64,000 nt of DNA. It comes from Austropuccinia psidii. Lineage: Eukaryota; Basidiomycota; Pucciniomycetes; Pucciniales; Sphaerophragmiaceae. The DNA lies in contig JALGQZ010000007.1 in NCBI GenBank assembly GCA_023105745.1, positions 53,611,569-53,675,568 of the forward strand, in the 5' to 3' direction. The notes beneath the pieces were generated by a model. It did no database searches. It was not told the DNA's origin and worked only from the letters and a program-made list of their open reading frames with translations. Below are positions 9,958 to 21,647 of this stretch, piece after piece. Made by a program: the position numbers and the translations under genes. The number at the start of each line of letters is the position of its first letter. Position 1 is the stretch's first letter.

Positions 9958-12900
9958 TTGTAAACCACTCTAGAATCAGTAGTCCTAGTAATACAAAAAT
10001 TACCCCCACTCAGACTGAACATAACATTGTCACATCTGAGAGTAACATCAACAGTGATACACTGTGGTTACAAATGTCCCAATATGCTGAGCAATCTGCA
10101 AAGCAGTTTGCAGAACTTGAAGCCAGCCATGAGAGGATGAAAAAATTACAAGCCTCCATGGAAAAAATGGTTAAGAATCTTCAAGAAGGACATGCTCAAT
10201 TGAGCAAATCATCTGAAAAAACTAACAAAAAACTGAATCTAGTCTTTGAAGAACAACACTGCAGAAAAAGGGACCAAGACATAAGCAAATTGTTTAATGT
10301 CTACCATAACTTGAAGCCCCAACCACAAGGCTAATTTTTGTAGAATCCATATCAAACAGATGCCATGTTGAAGAATAAGGCAAGATCTCCATTACAATAC
10401 CAGTATGGAGATGGAATGTCTTATTCAGAGAAGGAAGCCTTGAAACAGCTTCCTGAGGCTTCAAGCTGGCCCAAATGCTCTGGATCAGGAGAATATGATC
10501 ATATGGAACTCATAGATTATATTGATGGACTCTTCATTGATGTACCAAGCATACCAGACTACTGGATTACTGCTAGATTGAATACTGCATTTAAAGGTCA
10601 TGCTAGTATATGGTACACAGAAATGAAAGAAATCCATGGCAGAAGAAACTGGCCATGGTGGAAGAGTAAAATCATCCAAAATTACAGTGATGGAACTTGG
10701 ATATGGCAGAAGATCATGTCATTTGAAAATGACAAATACTCTGTGGACAAGGATCCATATGAGTGGTGTCTTAGACAGTCCAAGAGACTTAAAGCTATTG
10801 ATCCTCAGATGAACATTCAAATGAGGAATCACAAACTCCTAACACAACTGCCAGGAGAACTAGAGCATGCAGTGAAATGCAGATGCAACCAAAATTGCAC
10901 TCTAGATGACATTGCCAACACCTTACAAGACATAAGTAAAAGGACTAATATAGACAAATTCACCCCATATAGGAGCAGTGATTTCATAGAGAAACAACCT
11001 TTCAGGGTAGATTTTAAAGACAAACCCAAAGAAAGAGTGGCAGAAGTGGCAAAAAAGAGAAATTCTTGTCACAATTGTGGTTAAACAGACCACTATGCCA
11101 GCAACTGTCCAAAGGCAGAGAAAAAAGTCGATTCAATTGAGAAAGTCCCAGAGGAGGAATCCCCAACAGAGGATTCTGAATCAGACTCTATGGGTGATGC
11201 CATGAGAGAACAATCTTATGATGAACAGGACCCAAGAGAAGAATTTCTAGTGGAGTACCAAGGGGAAACCCCACTGGAAATCCAGGACATACCGTTGGAA
11301 GCAGGCATGCCACAAGATACTACCAACAAAAACTTGTGCAAACATACACAAGATGCCCAAACATTCCTGGTTATACCATCCAAGGGAATGGCATATATAC
11401 ATGGAACAGCCACAAAGATGACTGTCTGTATTGACAATGCTCAGCATCCACTGATCATTGATAGTGGAGTACACTGCTTCATAGTGGCCAAAAATTATTT
11501 GGATAACCACTTCCCAAATTGGGAAAAACAGCTCTTGCACACCAAGGCAAAGAACTTTCAAGGTGCCTCAGGGAAGATGACTTCCATTGGTACAATTATC
11601 AAAGAGATAATTATACCCCACAGGAAGGGAAATATCAGACTCAACCCAGAGTTTGTAGTGCTTAATGATGCCAACATCCAAGGATTCTTACTGGGAACAG
11701 ACTACCAGAGGATGTATGGCATAGATATTTATAACAGTAAAAATAGGCACATTACCATTGGTACCAACAAGGAATAGGAATTTTCACTTGACATATACCA
11801 TATATTTTCTCAAGATCCACTAGAAGAACTTCTGAATGAATTCAGAGAGGGACAGTTTAGCAATACCCTCACCAGTAAACAAAACCTAAGTTTACTGAAG
11901 ATGCTGAGGAAGAACAGACCAGCATTTGCCATTGGTGAAGAACCATTAGGCAAGATCAAAGGCCATCATATAGAGCTATATCTGGAGGTGGACAGACCTT
12001 ATCCACCCATGCTAAGGAGACCTCCTTATCCAGCAAGCCTAGAAACCAGGAAAGAAATTGAGAAACATATCAATGAACTCCTGGACATGGATGTCATCAG
12101 GAAGATTGGACATAATGAAATAGTTGAAATCACCACCCCTGTCCTAATCACCTGGAATGATGGCAAGTCTATACTGTGTGGAGACTTCAGAGCTCTGAAT
12201 AACTACACAAAAGCAGACAGGTACCCTATACCAAGGATACCTCATGCCTTGGATAAACTGGCAAAAGCCAAATTCATAACCAAAATGGATTGTATGAAAG
12301 GCTTCCACCAAAATGGAGTTAAACCAAACTCCATGAAATTACTCAGAATAATATGCCATATGGGCATATATGAGTCTACCAGGATGCCATTTGGCATCAA
12401 AAATGCAACAGCCCACTTCCAGAGGATGATGGACACAATATTTCAAGAAGAAATATTGGAAGGCTGGATGGTGGTATATATTGATGAGATCATTATGTAC
12501 TCAGAGACATGGGAAGACCATGTACATTACATAGACAGAGTGCTAAGTCAATGTACAGCCATCAATCTGACAATTTCACTGAAAAAGTGTGATTTTGGCC
12601 AACAATTGCTACTGGCTCTAGGACATAAATCTCAGGTCTTAGTCTGGCAATTGACCAGAATAAAGTAGCAGCAGTACTGCAAAAGCCAGTACCAAAGCAA
12701 ATCAAAGAGATGCAATCTTTCCTTGGGTTTTCTAGCTACTATAGAAGCCACATCAGAATGTTTGCCCACATAACTAGTAGCTTATACAAGTTATGTTCAA
12801 AAGACATAGTTTTTTAAATTACCAAGGAAAGGAGGGATACATATGAGAGGATCAAATATGAACTCACAAATGCACCTGTGCTCCTCCTTACTGACTTGGA

Positions 12901-15046
12901 ACTACTATTCAAGTTATACATAGATGCAGCATTTAGCCAAGGCTTAGGAGAAGCCCTTCACCAGAGACAAATTGTGGATGGTGAACCAAGAGAGGGAGTA
13001 ATATTTTACATCTCTAGGCAGCTGAAAGATTCAGAAGCCAGGTATGGGGACACCCAGACAGAATGTCTATGCCTACTCTGGGCTCTAGAGAAACCCCATC
13101 ATTATTTGGAGGGTGCAGTCTTTGAAGTCTACACATACTGCACAGGCTTGAACTCTTTACTGAACATGAAGACTACCAATCGACACATGCTGAGATGGCA
13201 AATAGCCATCCAGGAGTATAGAGGGAATATGACCATCATATACAAGGAAGGTAAAAGTCATACCAATGCAGATGGCCACTGGAAAATGTCAAGAGAAATT
13301 CAGCTTATGACCCTGAAGTTGCAGCCAAAATCCCCATCCATTTCATGGAAATAGATAGGAGGAAGAACTTCAGATTTTCTGAATGGGCACCAGGAAGTGG
13401 TACCCTTGACAGTGAAAAACTGATTCAGAGGGAACAGAAACTCCCATATCAGGAATAACTTCCTCTGAACTGCACAATGAATTTTTCAGTGCAGTGCTGA
13501 AGTCTTATTCCAAACACAAACAGTGTGGCATACTACTATAACTCCCTCAACAAAAGTACAGGAGTCCAGAACTGGAATCCCAGCTGGAAGAACCCTGGTT
13601 GAGGGCCTATAAGGATAACAAGTTCTTCCTTATAGATGGCCTTCTCTACCACAGAGAAAAACACACAAGTGCACTCACAGTGGTAGACAGAAACCACATC
13701 TCTATTATCCTGCAGGAATGCCATGACTGCCCCTATATGGGACACATGAGTGAAGACAGGACCAAGGAGAAGGTAGCCAGCACAGCTTGGTGGCCCAAGT
13801 GGGAAAAGGAGTTGAGTGAATACATCCACACTTGTGAAAGATGCCAAAAGGCAAAGAGGAAACATGGGAAGAAGTATGGGTTACTTCAATATATAGAAGA
13901 ACCCAAACACCCATGGGAAACCATCAATATGGACTTGGTTACAGGACTTGTCCCAGGAGGCAAAGAAAACTACAATGCCTGCTTGATTATAGTTGCTAGG
14001 TTCAGGAAGAGCATGAGGTGTCTACCATGCCACAAAGAGGACATAGCCATGGATACTGCTCTGTTATTTTGGAATAACATCATATCCACCTGTGGAGTCC
14101 CTAAGATCATCATTAGTGATAGGGACCCAAAATTCACATCTGAATTTTGGACCAACTTGTATGACATGCTTGCACCAAGCTTGCTTTTTCCACAGCTTAC
14201 CATCCACAAACAGATGGCCTAGCAGAGAGGATGATCCAAACAATGGAGGACATACTCAGAAGGTTCTGTGCCCATGGAATGGAATATAAGGACCATGAGG
14301 GATATACCCATGACTGGGTTACCCTTCTACCAGCAGTCCAACCGGCTTATAATACAAGTCAGCACTCTACCACAGGAAAAACACCTGCACTGGTAGAGAA
14401 AGGGTGGAATCCCTTGTTGCCTGTGGATCACTTGAAGAAGAATCTTCTGACCATCCACCCCACAGCCAAAGACTTCCATGATATGTGGAAGAGAGCTTGT
14501 GACACAGCTGCTTAATGCATAGCTGAGGCAAAAGATTATAATAAGCAGAGGTGGGACAAGACACACATGGAACCTGACTTTAAGGAAGGGGACCAGGTGT
14601 TAGTGTCTACACTGAACTTCAACAGTCTTAAAGGACCCAAGAAGACGAGAGACTCATTTGTAGGGCCCTTCACTATCATTAAGTTGATAGGCAGGAATGC
14701 AGTGGAAGTCAAGCTCACAGAGGAGTTTTCCAGGAAACACCCATTCTTTCCAGTGAGTTTGGTCAAACCATTCTTCCACACTGAAGAGGGCAAATTCCCC
14801 TCCAGGAAGAAGATCCTCACACCACCAGAGATAGTGGAAGTAGAGGATTCCCCAGGACCTGTGAGTAAAATCATCAGGGCCAGAAAGATCAGACTTAATG
14901 GGAAGGATCAAAGATAGTACTTAGTCAGATTCAAGAACCAAACAGCTGATAAGGACAAATGGTTGGCAGAAGATGCCATACCAGATAGGAACCTTCATTT
15001 AAGGAGATTAAGAGCCTCTAGGAGGACTGAACAGTCTCATCAATGA
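9958..15046 (+). pseudogene. Broken gag-pol of element B
   Basis: All Gag-Pol domains of A are present in order but in pieces. They are the coiled coil (10074-10334), Gag core (10365-11084), protease (11190-11777), RT (11901-12668), RNase H (12878-13354), integrase (13599-14515) and the C-terminal domain (14567-14917), with the final SHQ-stop at 15044-15046. Breaks include a TAA inside the zinc knuckle (11082), TAG at 11775, a 1-bp shift near 12635, stops near 12815, a deletion near 13275, and TAA at 14513. Active sites are also lost: the protease reads DSGVH and the RT motif YIDE instead of YIDD. This copy cannot encode enzymes. Confidence 0.93.
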
Positions 15047-15069
15047 TGAGCCTTTTTAGAGGGAGGGTA

Positions 15070-16506
15070 TGTCAGCCTGTGACTCAAAACCAGAGCACAA
15101 GCATGAAAGCCAAAATACCATAAACCAATGGTATAGCCAAGATACCACCAAAACATCGAGCTGAGCCAAATCAGCTCTAAAGGTATCAAAAGAAAGAGGA
15201 AACTCACCTCTTTCTGAAAAGATAAGTCCCATCACCATAGGACAAGGAATAACAAAGTTTTTCCTGCTCAAAGTTATTGCTGAGCATAAACCTTAATTTT
15301 CACCTCTCATCTAAAATCTAGAAGTAGAGGCTTAACCCCATCAAATGGGTATTCAAAATGAAGCTCTAAGCCAGGGCTATCCAATGGTATCAGCCAAACT
15401 GAGCTAGCACAAATATTACTGGAGTTATGGTCAATTTCAGGCCAAATAAGGGTGAACAATACATTCACCTCTCATCTCACTTCTACAGTCTTAGTGTGAG
15501 ATACTTGAAGTGGGGTCTTTTTGGAAAAAGCACAATAAGGGCTATCTGATGGTGTGGTCCATTTTCCCATATCTCAACTATAACAGAAGTTATGGGGCAA
15601 ATAAGCTCAATACAGCTTTTTGCCTATACCACGCAAATGTACAAAAATCTTGTACATGGGATAGCTTTGCCATATTTAATGATACCCATATCAAATGAGG
15701 TACCATTGTGTATAGAACATACAGGGATACCCACTGAACCAATTTTGAGGTTTAGATCTCAAGAATTGACAAAGGTATGGCTGTTTTAAGGTCAGATTTG
15801 CACCTACTGTCATATACAGCCTTACCATGGGATAATATCCCATAACCATGAATATGAGGTGTCAAATAGACAAAGAAGCTTGTTTTTACTGCAATACCTC
15901 ATATGTCAGTCAATACTGGGGTCCCATACAGTTTCTTTACAGCATTCTATGCGTCATACAGGTCAGAATCAGGCTGTGAGGTCCCCAGATGAAACCTTTC
16001 ACCCTGTATTGGTGAAAACCGCCCAGATGTAGTTTCAAAACCCCATCTGAGCACAATAAAGGCTATACAGGCTGTTTGCAAACCACAAGCCAGTCCTAGA
16101 GAGTGAAAAATCTTCACTTCCTCTACGCGCAAAGGTCTAGCACCCTTTCCACCCCATTTCAGGATGAAAAGGAGGCTTTTCACAGCCGGAATTGTTTCCT
16201 CATCCTGCTCTTGAATACCCTATGTAGTAAACTGTCAAAAACAGTTTTACTCTTGGGTAATAATCAGGTATAATTATAATTTTAATTATTGTAGCTCTTA
16301 TTCTAGTAATCCAACTGGTAAGATGGCACCCAAGGTTCTCAATAGCGCTCACCACCACTATTATTTAAGAGTAGAACCCTTTAATTACATTACAAATCTG
16401 TATTTTACTCAAAACACTATTATCTTAAATCATTTTTCACGTGTAACAGTCAAAGTTCTAGTTGTAAATAGCCTACTTACTGCTTCAACATAGACTCCAT
16501 CTGACA
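15070..16506 (+). repeat. 3' LTR of element B (1437 bp)
   Basis: It starts TGTCAGCCTGTGACTCA after a gagggagggta polypurine tract and ends CTGACA. It is the intact reference for the split 5' LTR and for fragments I and J. It carries the same outer TGACTCA motif and several short hairpins, for example GAGCTGA...TCAGCTC near 15158 and GTACAA...TTGTAC near 15639. The next five bases, tctaa, would be its target duplication; the partner is outside the window. Confidence 0.93.
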
Positions 16507-18363
16507 TCTAATTTGTGATTCTGTAAAATTGTTGCCAATAATCAAACATTTGACAATATTTGCCTCCCCCAATGATTATACAAGTTTTTTTCTTTACAAT
16601 TACTTCATTTTTCTCAGTACAAAGTTCTATACTGCATATACTCTTCTAAGGTATTTCTTTCTCTTTAGAAAAGAGAAATGCAAGTCTTACTAGCAAGGAA
16701 AACTGATGGAGTTGTGTAATGATACAAATCAATAAAAAAACAATGAAAATACTCCTTTCGTTTCAAAAGTTATATCAAATAAAGAATAAAAGGTAATTGC
16801 ATTCTTTATGTTCTTTTAAGAAAAAATGTTTAAAAATGAAAACTTTTGTTTTTTATTTCTGAGATTACCAGAATTGAATCATGTAATAAAAAAAGTTATC
16901 CAAAAATTGTATTTTTCCAGAATAAGCTCTAGTTGAAAATAGCTTCTTTTCATATCTGTGGTCTATTTTTTTGTGTAAAAAATAAGAAGTAGTACATATT
17001 CACGTAATACTTATTCCTAAATCAGAAAAGATGAGGGCTTTACCCAATTTTAAAAATTTCTGTGAGTTATTTTGGCATTCCAAAGAAAAATAGAAGTTTT
17101 TAAACTTCAAAAATAGATGTAAAGTAAATTTTTATCATCAACAATAGCCTCAGGAAGGTGAAAATAAGAATGGAAATAAGTTTCAAGTAATAGATTATAT
17201 ATTCATTTTATTAAATTGAACAAATTATCAAGATGTTCGAATTTCTGTGACATTTAAGTTTCTTTTAATAACTTGGAAGGATAAAAAGAATTTGTATACT
17301 AGATCAAACCTAGCTCACAGGAAGGGTACAAGATCAGTCTAGGGTTGATCAAATCTAATTTCCCAGTGAAACACCTTCTTTCAGGTGTAGCCACTTTACT
17401 AATAGTGCATTTATATAAAAGATAAAAATTTATTGCTTTACTTGTTACGTGAAAAATTTCAATAATTACATTTGATTTAATAAGTATTCTTCTCCTTTTC
17501 ATATCAGTCTAATTCTCATTTATTCAATGTTAGATAATATAACAAAATATAAATAAAATAATAAAATAATAAAATACAACTGAATAAGAAGTGGGATTTT
17601 TAACATTGGTCTTTTTATTCTCATTTAATCCTGGCTCTTTATTTTTCCAAAATGAAGAATAAGTATCATGATAGATAAAAATCAAAAAAATGTAATTAAC
17701 TCTTATTTTATACAAAACAAAAAAAATATACTCACTGTAATCAGCTTTCAGATTCTTTTCTTCTCATAACATGGGATTTAGTCAACATTTTATAATGAAT
17801 TCTTCTCAAAGAAGGAGATATCTTCATTCCAAGAAAATAAATTATCTATTCCATCATAGAATTTCCTATTATCTTTCATATTTTTATTAATCATTTCCAA
17901 TATTGATTTATTGGTCAGGATTCAGTAGCCTTTGATATTTATTTCCAAATTTATATCTTGTTAAATTTATTCAATAAATCTTGAATATTTGGGGTACAGA
18001 TATTCAATATATTATTGGACTTATTTATCCTATTTATTACCATTTTTTCCAGGTCACTTGATCATTTTTTATGCAGCTTTCCCACAAAATTCAAATCAAA
18101 ATCATTAAGATTTTCATCAAAACTTTATTTATATTCAGCCAGCTTACTATATTGAAACGGCTATACCAAAATTTGATATCAATATATCTTTCAAATGAGA
18201 TACAATTATGTATAAATACAAATAATAACAACAAATAGTCTTGTAATAGGGCTTCACAAAGCTTCTAAATCCCACATTAAGAAAAACCATTTTTTTTTGC
18301 ACCAAGTCCCACATTTGATTTTTGGTATTTTGAGAATACTATACCAATTCTTCTGTGGGACTT
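16507..18363 (+). other. Unassigned AT-rich spacer between B and C
   Basis: I see no coding frame with recognisable protein, no RNA gene and no repeat structure beyond A/T runs. The last 200 bp contain weak echoes of the family-1 LTR (a TCAAATGAGATACAATTATGTATA-like stretch near 18196), perhaps a very old LTR remnant. Confidence 0.5.
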
Positions 18364-20285
18364 TGTGAGCCTTAAGGTCTATTTTACCTACCCAAATAGG
18401 CCACAACTATCTTTGAAAATAAATTCTGAACTATGCATAACCCATAAGTCATGCATATATTCAAAATTCATCATTTTGTATTTCAGAAAAGATGAATACC
18501 TTTTTTTGTGAGTAAGTAAATCCATGTATTTAAGGCCAGATTTGGATTCTACACAAAAGTTCACCTAGGGTAACTCCATAGAGTGAATAAGCTTAAATTA
18601 ACTCTAAGAGGTGATAATATGGAAAATAATTCAATACCACATCATCAATACCACATAAAAGATTGTTGAAATTTTTTGTTTTTCTCAATTTCACACCAAA
18701 ATAATGGGAATGTGAGAAATCCCATGTTACATATACACTCAGAATAGTGTTATGCATGTTTTGGGCACTCAAATTATGGTATTCTTACATACAGCTTTCA
18801 TACACCCATAGTGGATATCAGTCTTTACGCCTGAATTTCTATTTTTGACGTGAAAATAGCTAAGGGGGACAAAAGACATCAAAGAGAGCCAGGGTACCCT
18901 ACTTGTGAGGCCTCTGAGGCATTGACAGCTCTAAAGCTGGGATCCATGGCTGATATTGGCCCAATTATCATACTAAAACCTTTTGGGAACCTAGTTACCA
19001 AGTTAAAATCTCATTAAATAATAAGAAAATTGCAAATAAGCTACCATTTTGATGTGAAAGAGACGTAAAAAGAAAGTTAGAGTCCTGTAACTATGTCAAT
19101 CCTTAATTATTTTCCATGGATAAACCCCAAAAGATTAATTAAAACCCTTTTTGGACTAGTATCCATTGATTTACCTCATAGCAATCTGCTATATAGTGGT
19201 ATTTGCAATTCTATGTAGAAATGTGGTAATAAATTCAAAAATTCATTAAAAAAACAATTCTCCATAAATCATTCTGAAACTTTCAGTACCAATGAAGAAA
19301 GGTATTAATTATAAGCAACCCCAAAATAATCACAGTTTCATAAGTAAAATTAAATGTCTTACTTACAGTCCATTTTTGATAACCCTGCCTGAAATACTGG
19401 AACTTCAAAAATTCACAGAAAATAAAACCTGTAATAAATTTTCCAATAACATTGATAGCTTTTAGAAATTAATGGTCATTTTTAAATAAGTTAATATTTA
19501 CACTTTTTACTCTCCTTATTCTTAACCATATTTTGCTTGGTAGTCAGGTAAAGTATCAATTAAGTAATTTTGATCATCTTACATGACAACAGATGATGCA
19601 ATCATTAATCCAAAAAGTATTTTTGTTTTCTAACTCCCTTTGTTTTTGTTTTGCTCCATGGAACACCTCTTTGAGCTGTCTTAGACTTAAAAGAGGCCTT
19701 CTCTTGCTGTTTTTTTTCTAATCATCTTATTATCCAATTATATCTTTATTACCAAAAAGTAAGTATTAGTTGAAATCTTTTCTTAAGTGTTTTAATTATT
19801 TCAGAATCAGTCAGAAAGACGTGAAATAATAGAAATCAAATCTATATTGTTGTGATATTGTTATAAATCAATTTTGATCCTTTAAAACCACAATTCTATG
19901 TCAAATCTCTCTACCAATCTCTTTCTAAGGTTCATTGGAGTATTAGTGAGTGATTTATTATTATATTTAAAATATTTTCTCTAGTAGTAGTTTTCTTAAA
20001 GAATTATACTTATAATTATTCTTGCCAAAAATAATTATATATTAAAATAATTGTATTATTTTAATAAAGAAGCTTTATTATTAAATACTTCTTGTAATTG
20101 ATTCTTGTAGACAACTACTTCTTACTGTTATAATCACTAGTAGTGTATAGCAAGTAAAAGAAATAATTAATTAACTAATTATTTAATTGTGGTTACAATA
20201 ATTTTATTATTATATTTCCTAAGAACAGTCATAGTACTGTTGATTAATAGTAATATTATCAACAGTTTCATATACAAATCTTACA
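18364..20285 (+). repeat. 5' LTR of element C (about 1.92 kb)
   Basis: It begins TGTGAGCCTTAAGG and ends ATCTTACA just before TTTGGGGGCCTGGCC. It aligns along its whole length with the C 3' LTR and the F 5' LTR. Several ACGTG or ACGTA cores remain (for example near 18846, 19062 and 19820). Confidence 0.9.
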
Positions 20286-20667
20286 TTTGGGGGCCTGGCC
20301 CTGTTTTTTGAACCTTGTACCCTCAATTAATATATGTTTAACCTCAAAAATATATTAATTGAATAATTTTTCCCTTTTAATTTGAAGTTAAAATAATTTT
20401 TATTTTTGAAATTGTCTTTGAAATCTTTTTCATTGAGGAATTTGGTTTTATTTTATCCTTTTTTAAACATGGCTCTTTCATATCCAAAAACCTATAAAAT
20501 TATTCTTTGAGTTATTCTGAATTAATTTCAAGTTTGAATTATTAAATTTTGAATTTCTTCTCTCTAAAAGGAATCTTTTTTTCATTTTATTAAGAAATAA
20601 TAAAACTTTTAAAAGAATCTTAAAAGCAAAAAAAGTAACAAATTTCTTTATTTTATCAATTTTTTAA
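20286..20667 (+). other. Leader of element C with candidate primer-binding site and splice acceptor
   Basis: TTTGGGGGCCTGGCC at 20286-20300 follows the LTR. The leader is then AT-rich. It ends with a pyrimidine-rich TTTTTTAAG followed by TGTCTTTAATAAAG; F has TTTTTCTCCAG followed by TGTCTTTGATAAAA at the same place. This resembles a conserved 3' splice site. Confidence 0.45.
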
Positions 20668-20668
20668 G

Positions 20669-20880
20669 TGTCTTTAATAAAGTACAGTGCAGCTGGTAAT
20701 AAGCTCAGTAAGAGATATATTAATATTCCAGAATCTGAAGAAAGAATGGAAGTACAAATTGCAAAGGAGTCACTTTATTTGGAACAGAGCAAGCCAAACA
20801 GCCACCAAAAGGTGTTTTTTTGTTGTTTTGTGTTTTTATCTTTCATTTTCTATGAAATTTACGTGAAAAATGATGCATAA
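20669..20880 (+). CDS. Leader ORF0 of element C
   Basis: This open frame of about 70 codons begins directly after the acceptor-like AG and has no ATG; the first bases TG would complete an ATG after splicing to an exon ending in A. It reads SLIKY...NKL.KRYI...PESEE...VQIAK, and the same string is visible in element F at 52066-52230, where it is broken by a stop. The C copy is shifted near its end relative to F. It is short and basic. No family recognised, and I see no clear relation to family-1 ORF0 beyond its position. Confidence 0.35.
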
Positions 20881-21232
20881 CAGAAATGGAAGCAGCTATT
20901 CAATCCAACCAGATGGATGTGGACTGGGAAGAGGCAATACCAGGGCCAGATCTGGCAAGTCTTCCTCAAGAAAGACATCTCTGGAGGATGCCAGAGTTTC
21001 CCCCCATCCCCCAAGGTCTGTACCCACAAGCTTTGATGTGAAATCTGAGCCTGAACTAATTGAAGGTAACATCTCAAGGGCTGAAACATTTCCAAGTGGA
21101 AGCAATAGAAATATATCAGTCTCAATACAAAAGCTGGTTCAGAGAAGCCAAAGAAGAGGAGTGGGAAATATGCCCAAGCCTTTGGAAGGGGGCCATGAAC
21201 TCCTACTTACACATCAAGAGATTTCTGGGTAA
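20870..21232 (+). CDS. Frame X of element C (120 aa)
   Basis: Begins ATGATGCAT and is Ser/Arg/Pro-rich. It ends ...LLLTHQEISG-stop. Element F has the same protein with the same end, LLLTHQELSG-stop. The stop lies inside TCTGGGTAAGG, where GGTAAGG is a good 5' splice-site shape; so X may be an exon rather than a complete gene. Its last third overlaps ORF Y in the +1 frame. No known domain recognised. Confidence 0.5.
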   Translation: MMHNRNGSSYSIQPDGCGLGRGNTRARSGKSSSRKTSLEDARVSPHPPRSVPTSFDVKSEPELIEGNISRAETFPSGSNRNISVSIQKLVQRSQRRGVGNMPKPLEGGHELLLTHQEISG

Positions 21233-21647
21233 GGAGAAGGCCATAGAACTCTTAGGAGGTTTGAGCACATTGTCTTTCAAAGACACAGTCAAAAATATAA
21301 GGAATTGGTTGAAGAACCAAAGTCTTTTATCCATAGACCAGAAAAAGGAGTTGGAAATGACTCCATCTTTGGAGACAGAAGGACCAGTGGCATCTACCAG
21401 CTCCAAACCAGCTCCAGAAGTGTCCAAAGCTAAGCCCAAAGGACCTAAGAAGAAGCACAGAGGTCCCAAGAACCATCAAGGCAAGGGAAAAGGCAAATCT
21501 AATTGGCACATACCTTACCCACAAGGATACAGGATCCTCAAAGTGGAGCCTTCAGCCATGGACATTGTCTTCAATATGCCCAGGACTGTTATGGAATTCT
21601 CAGCCAAGGATCAGGAGAGTATCAACAGGACTCTTCCACACAAATGA
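21060..21647 (+). CDS. ORF Y of element C
   Basis: The frame opens after a TAA at 21057 and runs 195 codons to TGA 21645-21647. The first ATG is only at 21195, but protein similarity to F starts well before it (HFQVEAIE, YKxW, EAKEEEWE, CPSLW, AMNSYLHIK, FLGKEK). This suggests that translation enters from X by a +1 shift or by splicing. The N-terminal half is helical and Trp-rich; the C-terminal half is Pro/Lys-rich and basic, as in family-1 Y. It survived intact while the pol of the same element is badly broken. Confidence 0.55.
   Translation: MKVTSQGLKHFQVEAIEIYQSQYKSWFREAKEEEWEICPSLWKGAMNSYLHIKRFLGKEKAIELLGGLSTLSFKDTVKNIRNWLKNQSLLSIDQKKELEMTPSLETEGPVASTSSKPAPEVSKAKPKGPKKKHRGPKNHQGKGKGKSNWHIPYPQGYRILKVEPSAMDIVFNMPRTVMEFSAKDQESINRTLPHK

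Larger units (their letters stand above)
7591..16506 (+). mobile_element. Element B: decayed Ty3/Gypsy family 1, split by element A
   Basis: B has the 3' part of its 5' LTR (7591-8286), a leader, ORF0, X, Y, a broken Gag-Pol and a complete 3' LTR. Its 5' LTR start lies left of A, outside the window. The protein order is the same as in A, but the pol is riddled with stops and frameshifts. Confidence 0.93.

Noticed and set aside
18160..18363. Remnant of a family-1 LTR before element C
   Set aside because: Only short similar words are visible; too weak to call.
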